Positions 1 to 11,334 of a stretch of 64,000 nucleotides of DNA are shown here, in pieces; within the stretch, counting starts at the first letter, position 1; every line of letters starts with the position of its first letter. The stretch covers positions 248,001 through 312,000 of the forward strand of contig JAWWNJ010000053.1 in the NCBI GenBank assembly GCA_037176885.1, read 5' to 3'. The stretch is from Favolaschia claudopus. Its lineage: Eukaryota; Basidiomycota; Agaricomycetes; Agaricales; Mycenaceae. The notes under the pieces were generated by a model. The model was given only the letters and a program-made list of their open reading frames with translations. It was not told the origin of the DNA and searched no databases. The position numbers and the translations under genes were made by a program.

Positions 1-860
1 AGCTTACGACTGCTGCGTCAACTCGTGTGTCTGCTTCGTGTGGAAGTACGAGAAGCTTCCGACAATTTATAGAGCAGGCTAGGGAGGTTGTCAGCGCACA
101 AGGGGGGGTATCGGAGGACTTGTCACGCGAGTATGGCATCAATGGAGTCCCACTCTTAGCTTCTATTTCCTCCCTGTCCTTTCCCCACTCTTTCCCATTC
201 GATTTCATGCATTTGATTGCCAACATCGTGCCGTCACCTGTCGCGCACTGGACTAGAACCTTATGCCTTTCTCATTCCAGAAACCCCGTTCTGACAACGT
301 ACACCTCATATTCGTCAGTGTCCGAACAAACTTATATTGTACATGTATACTCGTGCTCGAAATAAGTGATGGTCACCCATTTCCGACCGGTTCTTGCCTC
401 CCAGAAAACATTTTTGGGAGATCTCAAGTTCTGAATGTGTGCGAATGGTCACCAGACATCTCACGCACCCATCAATTCCATCAGAAAGTGTTGATGCGTT
501 CCTTGTAAGAAATACCGCATTTTTCAACTGCGCAGATCAATTTGTTTGAGGAATTCCAAATACACCAAATTGTAGCTCAGCATCTCCCAAGAGTATCGCA
601 AACTGTTTTTAAATACCTGCATCTGTTAGTCCGCTAGAACGGTTGCAATATGCAGTTTGAGCCATTTTTGGCATTTTCTGCTGATTTTGGCCAACTTCAC
701 GGCCCTCTAGCACCGGAACGAGCTGTCCTAACTAAGTTGAGCATCAATTTGGTACCATTGGGTCTTCATTTGGGTGCACTCGCTTTGTTAAAAAATATTC
801 CCCCGAGTCGTTGAAATTTCCCAAATATATAATGGGGTTTCTGATGAGGATGGTGTCTTT
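1..860. other. No recognisable gene
   Basis: I see short chance reading frames only, with no splice pattern, domain or repeat end that I could name. The segment has mixed composition with several A/T-rich tracts near its right side. It is probably old, decayed intergenic or transposon-derived DNA. Confidence 0.4.
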
Positions 861-876
861 TGTTGTACGAGCTGCG

Positions 877-1134
877 CTACGAGCTTTCGTAAGTTGTTAA
901 TGGCGTCAACGGTGACTGAACATGTTTTGCGGTGGCCTTGGGCAAGGGGAGGGCATAGATGGCTTGGTGGAGGTCATGAATGGTGAACCTGGCCGGAGTG
1001 GCGGGGTCCTTTGTTGCGATGGTGATGGTTGCTGATTGAAAGCCATCCAAGCATCTAGATAAGGTCCAACGTCTCGCAGCTATCCTAATTACTGCGTTGT
1101 GGTTGGTGGTGGGAAATGTTTGTGACCGTGACAT
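877..1134 (-). other. Weak 85-codon reading frame
   Basis: An ATG-started frame of 85 codons lies on the minus strand in an otherwise unassigned stretch. I do not recognise the peptide, and it has no signal peptide, membrane segment or motif. It could be a fragment of a spliced gene or chance. It is listed only because it is the longest frame in the first 1.4 kb apart from a short frame near the left edge. Confidence 0.12.
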
Positions 1135-1404
1135 CGTGACTAATCCCCACGTCCAGAGTTGCGGAGCCTGAAATCCACTTGCGTCATAGTTGCCTAAAGA
1201 TAGATTTCAGGTTTGCTTCCCGTTGGTTTCGACACCGTGCATCCGTGCGCGACTCTCTGCCTTGCCTTTCGCTCAGGTCGCCTCGCAAGCTCGGCTTTCC
1301 TGAGCTGGCAGCAAGATAGATCGTGCTATTCGAAGATGCACCGATGACGGAGGGGATGAGTTCAAGCCCTTCGGACTTGAACTCCGGGGGTAAATATTCA
1401 ATAT

Positions 1405-1830
1405 TTACCTAGCGTATTTTGTGCGTGTTTGTGGGGGGTTCGACTGTCCTGGTCTGAGATTGCCTTCGGCCAATGCCGCTCCTAAATCGAGGAGACGGAA
1501 AAAGCCGAGTCGAGGCCAAACGCGTCGGAACGCAGGACCAGTCGAACCGAACGCAGCAGGAAGCAAACCGAGGGCACTGAGTGACCCCGGAGCAACCACA
1601 ACGAGCGAATCTCGAAGGGCTACGTGTAGACCGCGCGAGGGAGCGAAGGGCCCGAGGACCCCTACAGAGTAGAAGCGAGACAGATAATATTATTAGAGTG
1701 TTTGTGGAAAGCGGCTGGCTCCAATGTTTTTGTAGATAGCTGGAAGAGCAGAGTGAGCAAGAGTGTGCCGGCCGTCAAGCCGAGACCTAGGGCAGGGAGG
1801 GTGGTTCGACCCGGGAGGGTCAGAAAAAAA
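1405..1830. repeat. GC-rich tract with Pol III box-B-like motifs (possible SINE relics)
   Basis: This GC-rich tract contains GGTTCGACTG near 1437 and GGTTCGACCC near 1803. Both resemble the internal B box of tRNA-derived promoters (consensus GGTTCGANTCC). The part near 1770-1830 shares the order 'gccgg ... agggagggtgg' with 12985-13015 and 53975-54015, where similar heads occur. This is consistent with a tRNA-derived SINE family, but I could not fold a tRNA or find a tail here. Confidence 0.25.
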
Positions 1831-2064
1831 ATTTTTTGATTATTTTTCGGGGTGGAATCTCGGTCCCGAGAGCTCAAATTCACCTAGAAAATCACTTTTA
1901 CCGCTGTTTCTACTCAAAATATCCCGGGCAACAAGGTTCACATCTCTCGTTCCGGGCTTCACCGGCAGTCCTTCCTATTTGGGACGATCAACTTGGGCTG
2001 TGTTTGATATCGGAGCAACAGAGGATACAATGCATGTGCCTCTTTTCCTCCGTTGTAGTAGATA

Positions 2065-4119
2065 CAGTCGTAAACTAGGAAGCGCAACGATTAGCTTTCC
2101 TCGCCGATTATTCGATGAAAGATGCACCAAAACTCTGAGTTTTGTATGCTAGGGTAATAGCCCCGCATCCGTTCTGCAGATTCGTCAAAAATTCGGGGTC
2201 GATACATGCATAACGTACAGTCTGTTTTGAGTGAGTTCAAGGGCCAAAGTTTGGCTCCACCCAAATGGGCCAAATAACGTAGAAGAGCAACAACAGTAAA
2301 CAAAGCTAGACAACATACCACCGCCAGTTGGCGGACACATGGCCGCCATGTGTCGTTGACCTCTGTACCACATAACTCACTAGATGGCAGGCCAGCTGGT
2401 GAAGAGGTGGTATCCAGGTTTGATCGCTAATGGCCCCATTGTGGACCACTCTCTAGCTGGCCGCCAGCTGAGTACTCACTTGGTGTCCATTCTTTTGTAA
2501 ATCTGGCATATGATAGAATTAATAATAGAATATATTGGGCTCCCATCGTACACGACGATACATGAATGAATACCAAAGGAAAACGACACAAGATCAATCA
2601 TCATACCTTTGTAGCCTGTCCCCTTGCAGCGCGATCCCTCGATACCCCCGGCCCCCAACTTTCCCTCCCACACTATCTTCGCGGCACGATTATTGAGGAA
2701 CAGCCTTGAACATGTTTGAAGACGGAGAGAGAGTTGAAAACTTGGAAACCTTGACGACTGGGAGAGACGAACATCGAACGACCTCCGCGTTTTCACCCGT
2801 CCACCCTCACATCCGACCGCAACCACCAAGCTCGAGAGAATATTCGTGGTATTGAAGCGAAAATCTTGACCAGTGTTTGATATAAGTGTTGAAGAAGCTC
2901 ATAGCTTGAACGTTGACCTTGAATGATTACTTGAAGCACCTTGCGCAATAGCCGCTCCAAGATTTGAGGCTGGAAGAACTCCGGAGGACTTGCACGTTGA
3001 CGTCGCATTGAGGGGTGCTTGAGGATTTGCGCAAAAGTTGAAGTAATGACTTGATGACGAACCAGCGTCGCCGCCTCTTCAAGAGAGCACTTGTCGCGAT
3101 GGCAGCGAGCAGAGAAGAATCATTGAGCTTGAATAGCGTCGTAGTGGCGCGAGGGGCTTGGAGGCAGAGGGGTAGGGCAGCATTCGGAGAGGAGCGCTGA
3201 TAGGTTTGAGAAGGGGCCGGCGGGGGAGCCTGGGGGACGGTTTGAGGGGACATGGTGGAAGGAAAGAGGGAAGCGAAGCAAAAAATGCCAAGTCAACGCA
3301 CACGTGAGCTGTCAAAAATGCGCACGGACCTTCATTTTCCGACACGCCAACAGGCGCCAAATCGTGATTTGGGGTCGATTGTGGCCGGCGATACAACTTG
3401 GCGGTGTGAATGCCCTTGTACACTATCTCGAGTTGCCTGTGATATATTCTAGGAATAACTCCGGTGCAGCTTCACTTGAGGTGCTGCCTATTTGCTAAAT
3501 TAAGATTCCCGGGTCCAATACCTTAATCGGCAGCTGGAGGTTCCAGTGGAAGATGCAGCTGTCAGCGACGTGCTGGCAAGCTGGTAGCGAATGACGACAC
3601 AGCTGTCGCCAGGTGAAGCTTTCATCTGCGGGCTACGTGGGGGCACTTTGGCGGTGTAGAGCATGTATATTTAGGCTCTAGAAGTATCATACCACAAATC
3701 AAGCATGCACAGAAACACCGGTGGTGTTTATATTGCAAGGCAAAATTCGCAATTCAGCTGAAAAAATCAAAAGTCAGCAACAACCAGCTGGTTCTAGACC
3801 TTTAAAGAAGCTATTCAGTCTAATTTTCTTGCTTGTGGGAAATATGGTTTGGTGAGACTTTTTTAGACACCAAATTCTCCATGGAGATGTTCAAAGGTTT
3901 GGGGGAAATCACAAACTTCCTTCCAAAATTGGCATTTTCGACAAATTGCGCTCCCACTGCTCAGGGAAGTACTTTTTAGGCTCCAAAAGTGGTTCATTGA
4001 ATTCAGCGACCTCAAAAATGGTAGGAGAGTGCAAATTCCAATCTCGCCAAAATATCCGCGGGTACGGAATATGCGTGTTGCTCTTCTACGTTACGTTTGC
4101 GCTTCCTAGTTTACGACTG
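2065..4119. mobile_element. TIR element, about 2.05 kb, TA-flanked (long copy)
   Basis: The left end reads CAGTCGTAAACTAGGAAGCG and the right end is its near-perfect inverse (tagtttacgactg). Each end is flanked by TA (2063-2064 and 4120-4121). A second, shorter copy lies at 43407-44007. The first 180 bases and the last 460 bases of this copy match it, while about 1.4 kb in the middle (about 2250-3655) is missing there. No transposase motif is visible. The TA duplication suggests mobilisation by a Tc1/mariner-type enzyme. The middle carries an unassigned minus-strand reading frame. Confidence 0.65.
2927..3253 (-). CDS. Hypothetical protein inside the 2.05-kb TIR element
   Basis: A 108-codon ATG frame whose N-terminus is Pro/Gln/Ala/Ser-rich, followed by a short basic run (KRRRR) and Ser/Leu-rich text. 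It has no known motif. An overlapping frame (2793-3008) continues in helical-looking sequence, so splicing or a frameshift could join them. It lies wholly in the segment that is absent from the short copy at 43.4-44.0 kb, which could mean captured sequence or the remnant of the element's own gene. The nucleotide text has many TTCAA/CAAG words, so low-complexity chance coding is a real alternative. Confidence 0.2.
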   Translation of the reverse strand: MSPQTVPQAPPPAPSQTYQRSSPNAALPLCLQAPRATTTLFKLNDSSLLAAIATSALLKRRRRWFVIKSLLQLLRKSSSTPQCDVNVQVLRSSSSLKSWSGYCARCFK

Positions 4120-4473
4120 TATCTGGTGGTTATCTTATTCCACCTCTAACAGTTGTTTTGAGTTCATATTTTGAGTCAAGTTTTGGTCAAGCACTTTGGC
4201 ACGCTGATATCACGTGGATAATTGCTCGATTTGGCCAGTACGTAATGCTTACGTGGTAGGGTGGTTCAGCCAAAAGGTCGGTTTGAAAAAAATCAGCCAT
4301 AGGTATTTTTTTTTGGTTTGTCTCCATGATCTTTTTACCTGCAAGACTCTGGACGGCAAAAGGTATGATGTCGCGCTGGTGACTATGCTCAAGCCCATCA
4401 CCTGGAATTGTGACTTTTGAAACCCGCCGAATTTTAGAGGCAGCTAATGTAGAAACTGAACATGACATGCTTT

Positions 4474-5727
4474 ATTGTCGGAAAAATCCTGAACTGCTTA
4501 TACCGGCTCGTAAGCCAGTACAAGCCGCCATAAGCCGATAATCAATAAGGGGATTATAACGCATAGGTGTAGACCATTCAAGCGCGTATAATCCACCCTT
4601 GGGATTATGGGGGATTAAGGCTCAATAAGATTACAGCGCATTTAGATTACATTTAGATACTTAGGGCTTGCGTATTGTGGCAAAAGATATATATTCATGG
4701 ACAATGACAAAGGCTGAGCCCTACTCAACGCCTCCCCAGCGCCCCACGATGGAATTGCCGCCAAATCCGAGATTTCAAATCAAGCCTGGTCGACATTTAT
4801 GAGCGGATGCTGAAGTTGTGACTTGGCACAAAACAAACGTACCATAGAAATCATACCCGCTACCACACAGCACTTGGAGAGCAGCCGTTAGTGCTCAATC
4901 CATATGAAACAGACTGGTAACGCACAGATAAGAGCCTTGAATGGCGGCAAATAGAAACTGACTCGAGAGAGTTCAGATAAGAGATAAGACTCGAAATTTC
5001 GAGCATGGCAACTCACCAGGCGGTTCATTGGCTCGGTCCTCGACTCCTCGTACACCTCACACTGCAATGAAACCAGTGGTCAAGCGCCCGGCGTACAGTT
5101 GCGGCAAAATCAATTTCCTTACCAAATAAGGAAATTTTCATCAAATCCGCTCTACCGCAGAGCAAAACCACCACAAGCACGTTGAAATGGCACAAAGGGC
5201 CTGTACTCCTGGAGTTGAGCCGGTCTACGCACAAAAAACAACCGGATTCGTCATGTTTCTCACTGCTTTTGGCTGCACTTTATGAGACAAAGTTGCTGGT
5301 TATCCCGGCGAAACCAATACAAAGACGCCAGTTTCCCTACATCAGGAATACAGGCCAGCAGTTCTTAGTATTCTTATCAACTTACCGCTCGAAAAAAACG
5401 AGCGAAAGGAGCGAATTGACGAGAATTTCCTTATTTAGTAAGTAAATTGATTTTGCCGCAACTGTACAATTCAGCGGCCGACTTCATGTCAATATGGCGA
5501 AAGCGGGACAGCGGAGAAGCGAGCCTGTGCGTTGCAGCATTGCGATGCGAGGGCGACGACGAAGAAGCAGCAGGCGAACAGACAAGAGGCGTGAGAGGCG
5601 TTCCGCAGCACCTCATGTATTTGTGTGAGGGAGTTGTGGAGCCCGTGTGAATGCTGTCGTAAATGCTTCGGCAATCTCGGCACAGAGCCGGGGGAACATC
5701 ATTGGGGGAGCTTGCTCCCCCCTTATC
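4474..5727. mobile_element. Dispersed element, copy A, interrupted by a MITE
   Basis: Starting at TGTCGGAAAAATCCTGAAC, this sequence matches the reverse complement of 47845-48738 closely over almost its full length, apart from the MITE at 5096-5464. Copy A stops matching near 5727, where it runs into unrelated sequence. In the other copy the far end carries a related inverted terminus (TGTCGGAAAAACCCTG). I see no transposase, so this is a non-autonomous element or a captured segment. Several short frames inside it (5431-5748 minus and others) are shared by both copies but have no recognised product. Confidence 0.6.
5096..5464. mobile_element. MITE (369 bp), TA-flanked, family also at 58100-58478
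   Basis: The ends are CAGTTGCGGCAAAATCAAT and its inverse, with TA at 5094-5095 and 5465-5466. The inverted arms extend about 45 bases with a few mismatches. The related copy at 47.6-48.7 kb has a single TA (48113-48114) exactly where this insert sits, so the insertion and its TA target duplication are demonstrated inside the window. A second member of the family is at 58100-58478. Confidence 0.9.
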
Positions 5728-5792
5728 AGAGCCGTCACCGAAAAGCAATAGAGCTTAGTCTCACCAAGTCAGACTCTACAAGATTTATGATA

Positions 5793-6259
5793 CTGTACTA
5801 TTTCGGTCAATTCGCCTGTCACGCGTCACAGGCCCCCAAATTGACGAATTTTTTCGTACGTGTCACAGGTCACCAAGGTCTTGGACGAATGTGACAAAAA
5901 AGTTCCAAAATCCTCGAAAAATGCCGAAAAAAATACAAATTTCCCTCTGCGCGCCGAATGGCGCGCTTCCGCAACAAAATACAGTGCATATCACCCGAAA
6001 TGCCGTTTTCTCCGCTTACCGGCTTCTTTGGCACCTGTCCGCGGCTGTATCGCGGCCTATTTTGCCGTGGACCCGTTGGATTCGGGGGATAGATTTCCTT
6101 CATCGCTATATTATGCTTGCATGCTAGAGAGCAGCATAGCAGATGGAAGCAGGAAATTTTTTTGGGGTGTCACGGTCTCTCCGGCCCATTGACGAACCTT
6201 GAATTTCGTTCCGAGGTGTCACAGGTCACAGGCCGGGCGAATTGACCGAAATAGTACAG
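5793..6259. mobile_element. TIR element (467 bp), TA-flanked
   Basis: The ends are CTGTACTATTTCGGTCAATT and its inverse, flanked by TA at 5791-5792 and 6260-6261. Subterminal 'gtcacaggtcac' words recur on both sides. A divergent relative with ends CTGTAGTATTTCGTTCAATT is at 49412-49675. No coding capacity is recognised. Confidence 0.8.
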
Positions 6260-6295
6260 TAGTCGATAAATCTATTATATAGAGTCTGAACTTGA

Positions 6296-6748
6296 TGGCG
6301 CCCAAGGGGCGACCTGTCAAACGCCATCAGAAAAAGACCCCGACAGTATGTTCGTGTTTGTCGCCAGCCTTCAACCACTTGAACCCACAATACTTGCAAG
6401 CTGCCGCCGAGAAATACACCAACTAAATGCCCCATCATGTTTCTGGGTCTCTCTCAAGGATGTTCTCTTACGCCAGAATTTTTTGGAGCATATTCTTGGC
6501 TCAATTGCATTACGTAACTCCAGCCCCACCAAGTCGTGCAGTATGGTCTTTCGCCCGTTTTTTACGCCAATTTTTGCATTCAAGTCCCCATATAGCTCAA
6601 AAGTATTGGTCTAGACATATTTTAGGCAGATCCACTGCACAAAGAATGTCCAGGGAGGCTGGATGGTGAGGTTGAGGCTGGCGACAAACACGAACATACT
6701 GTCGGGGTCTTTTTCTGATGGCGTTTGACAGGTCGCCCCTTGATGGCG
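6296..6748. mobile_element. Foldback element with about 75-bp arms
   Basis: A segment beginning near 6296 (gatggcgcccaaggggcgac) is repeated in inverted orientation near 6670-6748. The shared arms read through gacctgtcaaacgccatc and the following 45 bases. No clear target duplication was found, and the unpaired centre has no recognised gene. Confidence 0.65.
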
Positions 6749-6749
6749 C

Positions 6750-7246
6750 CTGTCATCCAAGACCTCGGATTCTGTGACACACGTGCCAGTTCACACGGTC
6801 GGATAAGGAAATGACACGTCGTTCGGAAAACTTGGCGGTCCAACTTGAGCCCAATATGGAGCTTGTTGGCTGCATAAAGGGCTTGGAACCCCACATTTAC
6901 ACTTGCCGGGGCTAATATTTACCACTGTGAAGCATCTGGGACTTTGGGCGGGGTCGTAACCAGTACGTATGCCGAAGATACTGTACTTATTCCATGAACA
7001 CAATATTGCTTGATGATTATGGTCCTAAAGCGTAAAATAGCACTGAATTATGTCTATCTATGGGCTGGGCAGTCTTTCAATACTTCTCTAGGCTTGCGAA
7101 GCCTTCACAGTGGGTCGTCGCTGCGTACCACAGCACCGACGCGCATACGTGTCATGCCCCATTGGGGCGTGGGGAAATGCACATGATGTTACAGCCGTGA
7201 CAAAACCGAGGTCCGGGTCGAACCCCGCCAACAATTTCAGACTAAA
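6750..7246. other. No recognisable gene
   Basis: Only short frames in conflicting directions. No repeat end, splice pattern or motif could be named. Confidence 0.35.
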
Positions 7247-7248
7247 TA

Positions 7249-7515
7249 GAGCTTATTAGCAGAAAAACTAAGCGAGATCAGTGAAAAACGGAGGCTCCAA
7301 ACATGCAAAACCTCGAAGACGTCATCGAGAGATGCGGTCAGGCGCACGGCCGTTCCCCGCTCCAGAGTGGCGATCATGACAAAGTAGGACGCTTCCGCGA
7401 AAGGTACCAAGAGGCTCGCAGGACGGTGAGTAGAGCAGTGAGCGTGGAAGTCGCTCAGAAAGGCAACTCAAGCGATGCGGCACGAATCGGCACGTTGTTT
7501 CCTTTCTTGGAACGG
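7249..7515 (-). mobile_element. TIR element of the GAGCTTATTAGCA family, truncated
   Basis: Begins with GAGCTTATTAGCA after TA (7247-7248). The body is the reverse complement of 32345-32673, including the segment starting atgcaaaacctcgaagac. The far terminus present at 32281 is missing here. An open frame of 71 codons (7303-7518, plus strand) covers most of the body and is partly conserved in the other copy, where a stop interrupts it. Confidence 0.65.
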
Positions 7516-8150
7516 TGAAAAGTCAAGGGGCTTTCGAATTTCAGATAGTTAATAAACCTCAAAATATGAAACTAGAACAAAATCTGAGTAAGATTCCACT
7601 TCATTGACATTGAGGCTCACAGTGGTTCTTGAGTTAGAGGGGGGGTACATTATTCCTTTATCGGGAAATTTGATTGCGCATCGAGCAATCCCAATATAGC
7701 AATGCCTTGACCAGCAGCAGTGTTTGACGTGAGGGAGACTCCAGAAGCTCTTGAATCTCACTCACAGTGATTTAATAGTCAATCTGACCACATTCCCGCT
7801 AAAAGGTCGCTCAATAGCGGCAGGAGGTAAGGACTTCCAAATACAGTAAACATCCGCGTGATCAATGATGGGCAAGCAAGATTTCCTTTCCTTTACCTCG
7901 AGCATGGTGTAGAACCTCAGATAAGTGCATCAGAGTACTGTAGAATTATAAATGCAGGGTTTCCAAGCCAAAATTTGTTGAATCAAGGGCTGCAAAGCCG
8001 TTTGATGGCTGACCAAAAAAGGAATTCCCTAATTGAGAAGGGTGGGGGGTCCGCCATTTCGCTGAGAAAAAAAACTTCGACCCTTAGTGTAGATTTCGCG
8101 GATCGGTTCCCCCTTGTGAAAAGTGCTGCTCCACTTGTGGTTTTCGATGA
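7516..8150. other. No recognisable gene
   Basis: A 105-codon plus-strand frame (7858-8175) lies here. I recognise no motif and no splice context supports it. Otherwise the stretch appears empty. Confidence 0.3.
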
Positions 8151-8159
8151 AGCCGTGAT

Positions 8160-8400
8160 AAATGGTGGCTTATGAATTATGTCTGTGGAGAGCCGAGAGA
8201 ATTCAAGTTTTCATGTTGCAAAAAAGAGAGAGAGAGGGAGAGAAAAGAGAGAGACTCACCATGTATCTGAGACCCTGTTCCCAAAAAATTAGCTCTCTGT
8301 CACTGTCGTAGCTCGCGCAAACACGCTTGAAAGTCTTGATTTCTAAGTCTCGATTAGGCAGATCAGAAGTATTCAAGATATGTCATATGGTAGGAGGTAA
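8160..8400 (-). pseudogene. Exon-intron relic, related to 20583-20870
   Basis: Read on the minus strand, coding-like text (about 8400 to 8262) ends at a GTGAGT donor. A CT-rich intron follows, then a CAG acceptor near 8190. The intron and its flanks resemble 20583-20870, where coding-like text also stops just before a CT-rich run and the word 'gcaacttgaaaacttg'. The product is unknown. Two similar broken pieces 12 kb apart suggest decayed copies of one spliced gene or of a captured fragment. Confidence 0.3.
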
Positions 8401-8776
8401 GGCTCCATTCGGTTGCGTCACTTCGGAGCACTTGACGTCACTTGAGATTATTTCTCACCAAAACTTTGGCGTGGAATTTTTCCCAAGTGCTCCAAAAGTG
8501 ACGCTAAATGACGCTAAGACCCAACTGGGACATAATCCAGCCAATCAAATTCAAGATGCCCTCGGAAAACTCCTCGGCCGTTCTCACACTGAGTCCGAAA
8601 AAGCCGATGAATCATTTTTTCGCGTTCAACTTGAGTTGGATAGAGTTCAGTTGCTTCAGAGCTCGTACTCTTCAGCCAAATTTGTGCTGAAGACAATACA
8701 ATGCTTATTCATTACGAAAAACCAAACATACACGGGCCCGAACGGCGAAAGTTCAATCATCTCCCGGCCACTGTAA
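8327..8776 (+). CDS. Hypothetical 149-residue frame
   Basis: This is the longest frame in the first 10 kb. Its second half (residues about 60-120) is rich in Gln, Leu, Asp, Glu and Lys and looks helical, possibly coiled coil. I do not recognise it. It overlaps, on the opposite strand, other open frames and the relic at 8160-8400, so at most one strand is real. Treat it as a low-confidence candidate. Confidence 0.2.
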   Translation: MKVLISKSRLGRSEVFKICHMVGGKAPFGCVTSEHLTSLEIISHQNFGVEFFPSAPKVTLNDAKTQLGHNPANQIQDALGKLLGRSHTESEKADESFFRVQLELDRVQLLQSSYSSAKFVLKTIQCLFITKNQTYTGPNGESSIISRPL

Positions 8777-8899
8777 GTGAGTACTTACACTCCGCCGCGC
8801 CGCGCCGGCCTGAGGCGCTGTGCTTAGGTTCAAGCTTCAAGTTGCAATTCAACGACAACTGCCAATGTAAACACATTGAAGAAGACTGAGAAGATAGGT

Positions 8900-10510
8900 A
8901 CGCGAAGACAATTGGATTCTAAAACAACTGCATGCCCTGTGAATCTATTGTGCACCGTCCCCTCACATCCTATAATTCAACTTGAAGTCTGATTCAACCC
9001 GAGTTTTCATTTGTAAGATTAACGCAAGATTCGAGAGTACCGTTTCGTTGACAATGAAAGTTGCACAAGTATCAAAATGGAAACTCACAGCAAAGGTTAC
9101 GTTCCGATTCAATGGAAACGGCCTTCACTAGCTCGGATCAGCTCTGAAAAATTGAAGGTGGTTCGCCAACAAAATTCCGGGCTCAGACCCTGAACCTTTT
9201 GATCTTTGTGTGATAAACAAAATGCTGATCTCAAAATTTAGATAGCTCACTTTTCGCAGCACAATCAAGCATTGACTGGAGTATATAGAGCCCAAGCGAG
9301 GGGAATTTGAGCGATTTACATACAGAGAAACGTGCAACGACATTTTGAATTGCGCCGTTCCGGGTGAATTTCAATTGAAGTGAATTCTCGACTGGACGCC
9401 CCAATGTTCAAAACCAGTGTTGATGTTGTTCAAAAAAGCCAGGGACTAGTAGGTCCTCCTTCCTAGCTTTTTGAGCACGAAGAAGCATTGCTTGTGCATT
9501 GTCAGTGTTGTTGTAGGGTCGAAATCAGGTAAACTTTAAAGTAGTTGAGGTGGGGCAGATGACTTAGTACTTACGGGTTCAAGGGAGTAACAAAATCAAA
9601 ATGAGCTTGATTTGGGGCCGGGGCACTTCTCCAGTGTTTTTTCTTGGTCCCCCGTGCATTCGGACGGTTTCCGAGGTGCAAGCAAGGTGCAAGGAGGAAT
9701 TAGGACGAGCTTTGATTCACATCATGACCGGAACACATTGGATCAATTCGGATCACGACAGTATGCCTTATCCGGACATAATCCTCCACAGACTTGATTA
9801 ATGAGCCTAACAGACTTGATTAATGAGCCTAAATGGTTGCAGTGTAATGCCGTACTGTTCCTGCTGATCTTTCGGCAACACTGCTTGATCCTGTCTGATG
9901 GAAGCATGTGTTGCACTGATTGACCCCCTCCCTGGCTGAGGCTACAGGCACTGAGTTCATGGGTTTCTAGCTATTGCTATTGAATGTTTAGAGCAGGGAG
10001 GTATACTTTGCCGTATTCATAAGTAGAGTAACCATACCGAGAATTTTACATCAACTTCTTCCGCCCTGTTCTGTTGTAGGATAGCGACCGAAGCCCCTGA
10101 TAGCTATACCCCCACTTTATCATATGTTGATCCGTATATCTCTTACTCACCTTATATTCTGTACCTTTCCGTAGCAACGATAGCTGTCTTTTGATCCCCA
10201 ACGCTCACTTGCTCGTCTTGCGCCCTCTGCATTCCCTGCCTTTCAGTGTCGTCCGCTGAAATGTTCCTTGCCCTGTTCCCAGATTTTTGTACTTCTCTGA
10301 TTGCAGGATCAGTAGAACTGTAGAACTGTAGAAGAGTCTAAGAAGACAGTCTGAATTCGAATTTGCAGCAAAATTAGTTGAACAGTTCGGCCTCAAAAGC
10401 ATCCGCGTCCGTGATTTGCGCAAGGTCGCCCTACTGTAGGCCAGAAACTGGCATACAAATCATATTAACATTTTCAGGTGCGCAGGGAAAGACAAGGGAG
10501 AAGATGTTTT
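8900..10510. other. No recognisable gene; small tandem duplication
   Basis: No gene seen. A short direct duplication of about 23 bp (agacttgattaatgagccta) occurs at about 9792-9835. Frames of 60-72 codons are present without support. Confidence 0.35.
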
Positions 10511-10514
10511 CCTA

Positions 10515-11202
10515 CACTAACTCGGCAAAAAAAATGTCCGATCGGTTTTTGCTTCGTTTTTGCACGGAAATGGAACTTTCCATCTGAAACGAAGTTGGAG
10601 GTCGTGGAAGTGACTGAGCCGGAATTTTTGCCCGCAAATACATCATCAAAGTCTGTTGATCCGGCATCAACTGAGCGAAACTACCGAAACAGGATATTTT
10701 CCGGTTCTGCAGTGACCGATTTCAGAGTAACCCAGGTGCATACGTCGAATGTTCAAGATAAACTCAGCAATTCCACAAGTTGAACCAAGCAAAAAGGTTG
10801 AGCCGTTGTAGCGCTATGACGCGAACAATTATGCCATTTTGATCAAATTTCGGCACATTCCGGTCAAAATAGCCGAAAATGGCCACTTTGCGCTCGATGT
10901 AGCGCCTTTTTGCCTGCATATTTTTGCTTGGTCTAACTTGGAGAAATACTCAGTAGATATCAGGCTATAGAATGAGAAAGTTAGCTCTGAGATTGATCGT
11001 AATCTGAGCAATCTGGAAAATCGGATTTTTTGCGTTGTGGCCGGCCTGATGGCGCATCATATTTTCCCGCACAACAAATGCGGTAGAATAATGCCCATTG
11101 ATTCTACAAACTACACTGTAAGTCATTTGAAGCCGAAATGTATGTCCATTGTTGAGAAATATGGGGAATATCGATCGGACATTTTTTTTTGCCGAGTTAG
11201 TG
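10515..11202. mobile_element. TIR element (688 bp), ACACTAACTCGG family, copy 1
   Basis: The ends are CACTAACTCGGC followed by an A8 run, and the inverse (gccgagttagtg), flanked by TA at 10513-10514 and 11203-11204. The body is nearly the same as 33462-34286. A third member with the same ends but a different core is at 45936-47319. No recognised protein is encoded. The TA duplication points to Tc1/mariner-type mobilisation. Confidence 0.85.
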
Positions 11203-11239
11203 TAGTATGCCGCGGGAGGCGGCGAAGTTACTACAGAGG

Positions 11240-11332
11240 GTGCTGAGTCTGAATCTGAAGTCAGATTTATGCCAAAAATTCCCGTTCTTCGGCAATCATC
11301 ATTGTCGACTTTGCTTGTCCGGCACTGTAGTC
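11240..11332 (-). mobile_element. Truncated end of the CAGTGCCGGACA element
   Basis: The reverse complement of this short piece matches the left end of the element at 51109-51790 (cagtgccggac, then caaagtcgacaatg, then gaacgggaattttt). Only about 90 bp remain, abutting the TIR element to its left. Confidence 0.6.
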
Positions 11333-11334
11333 TG

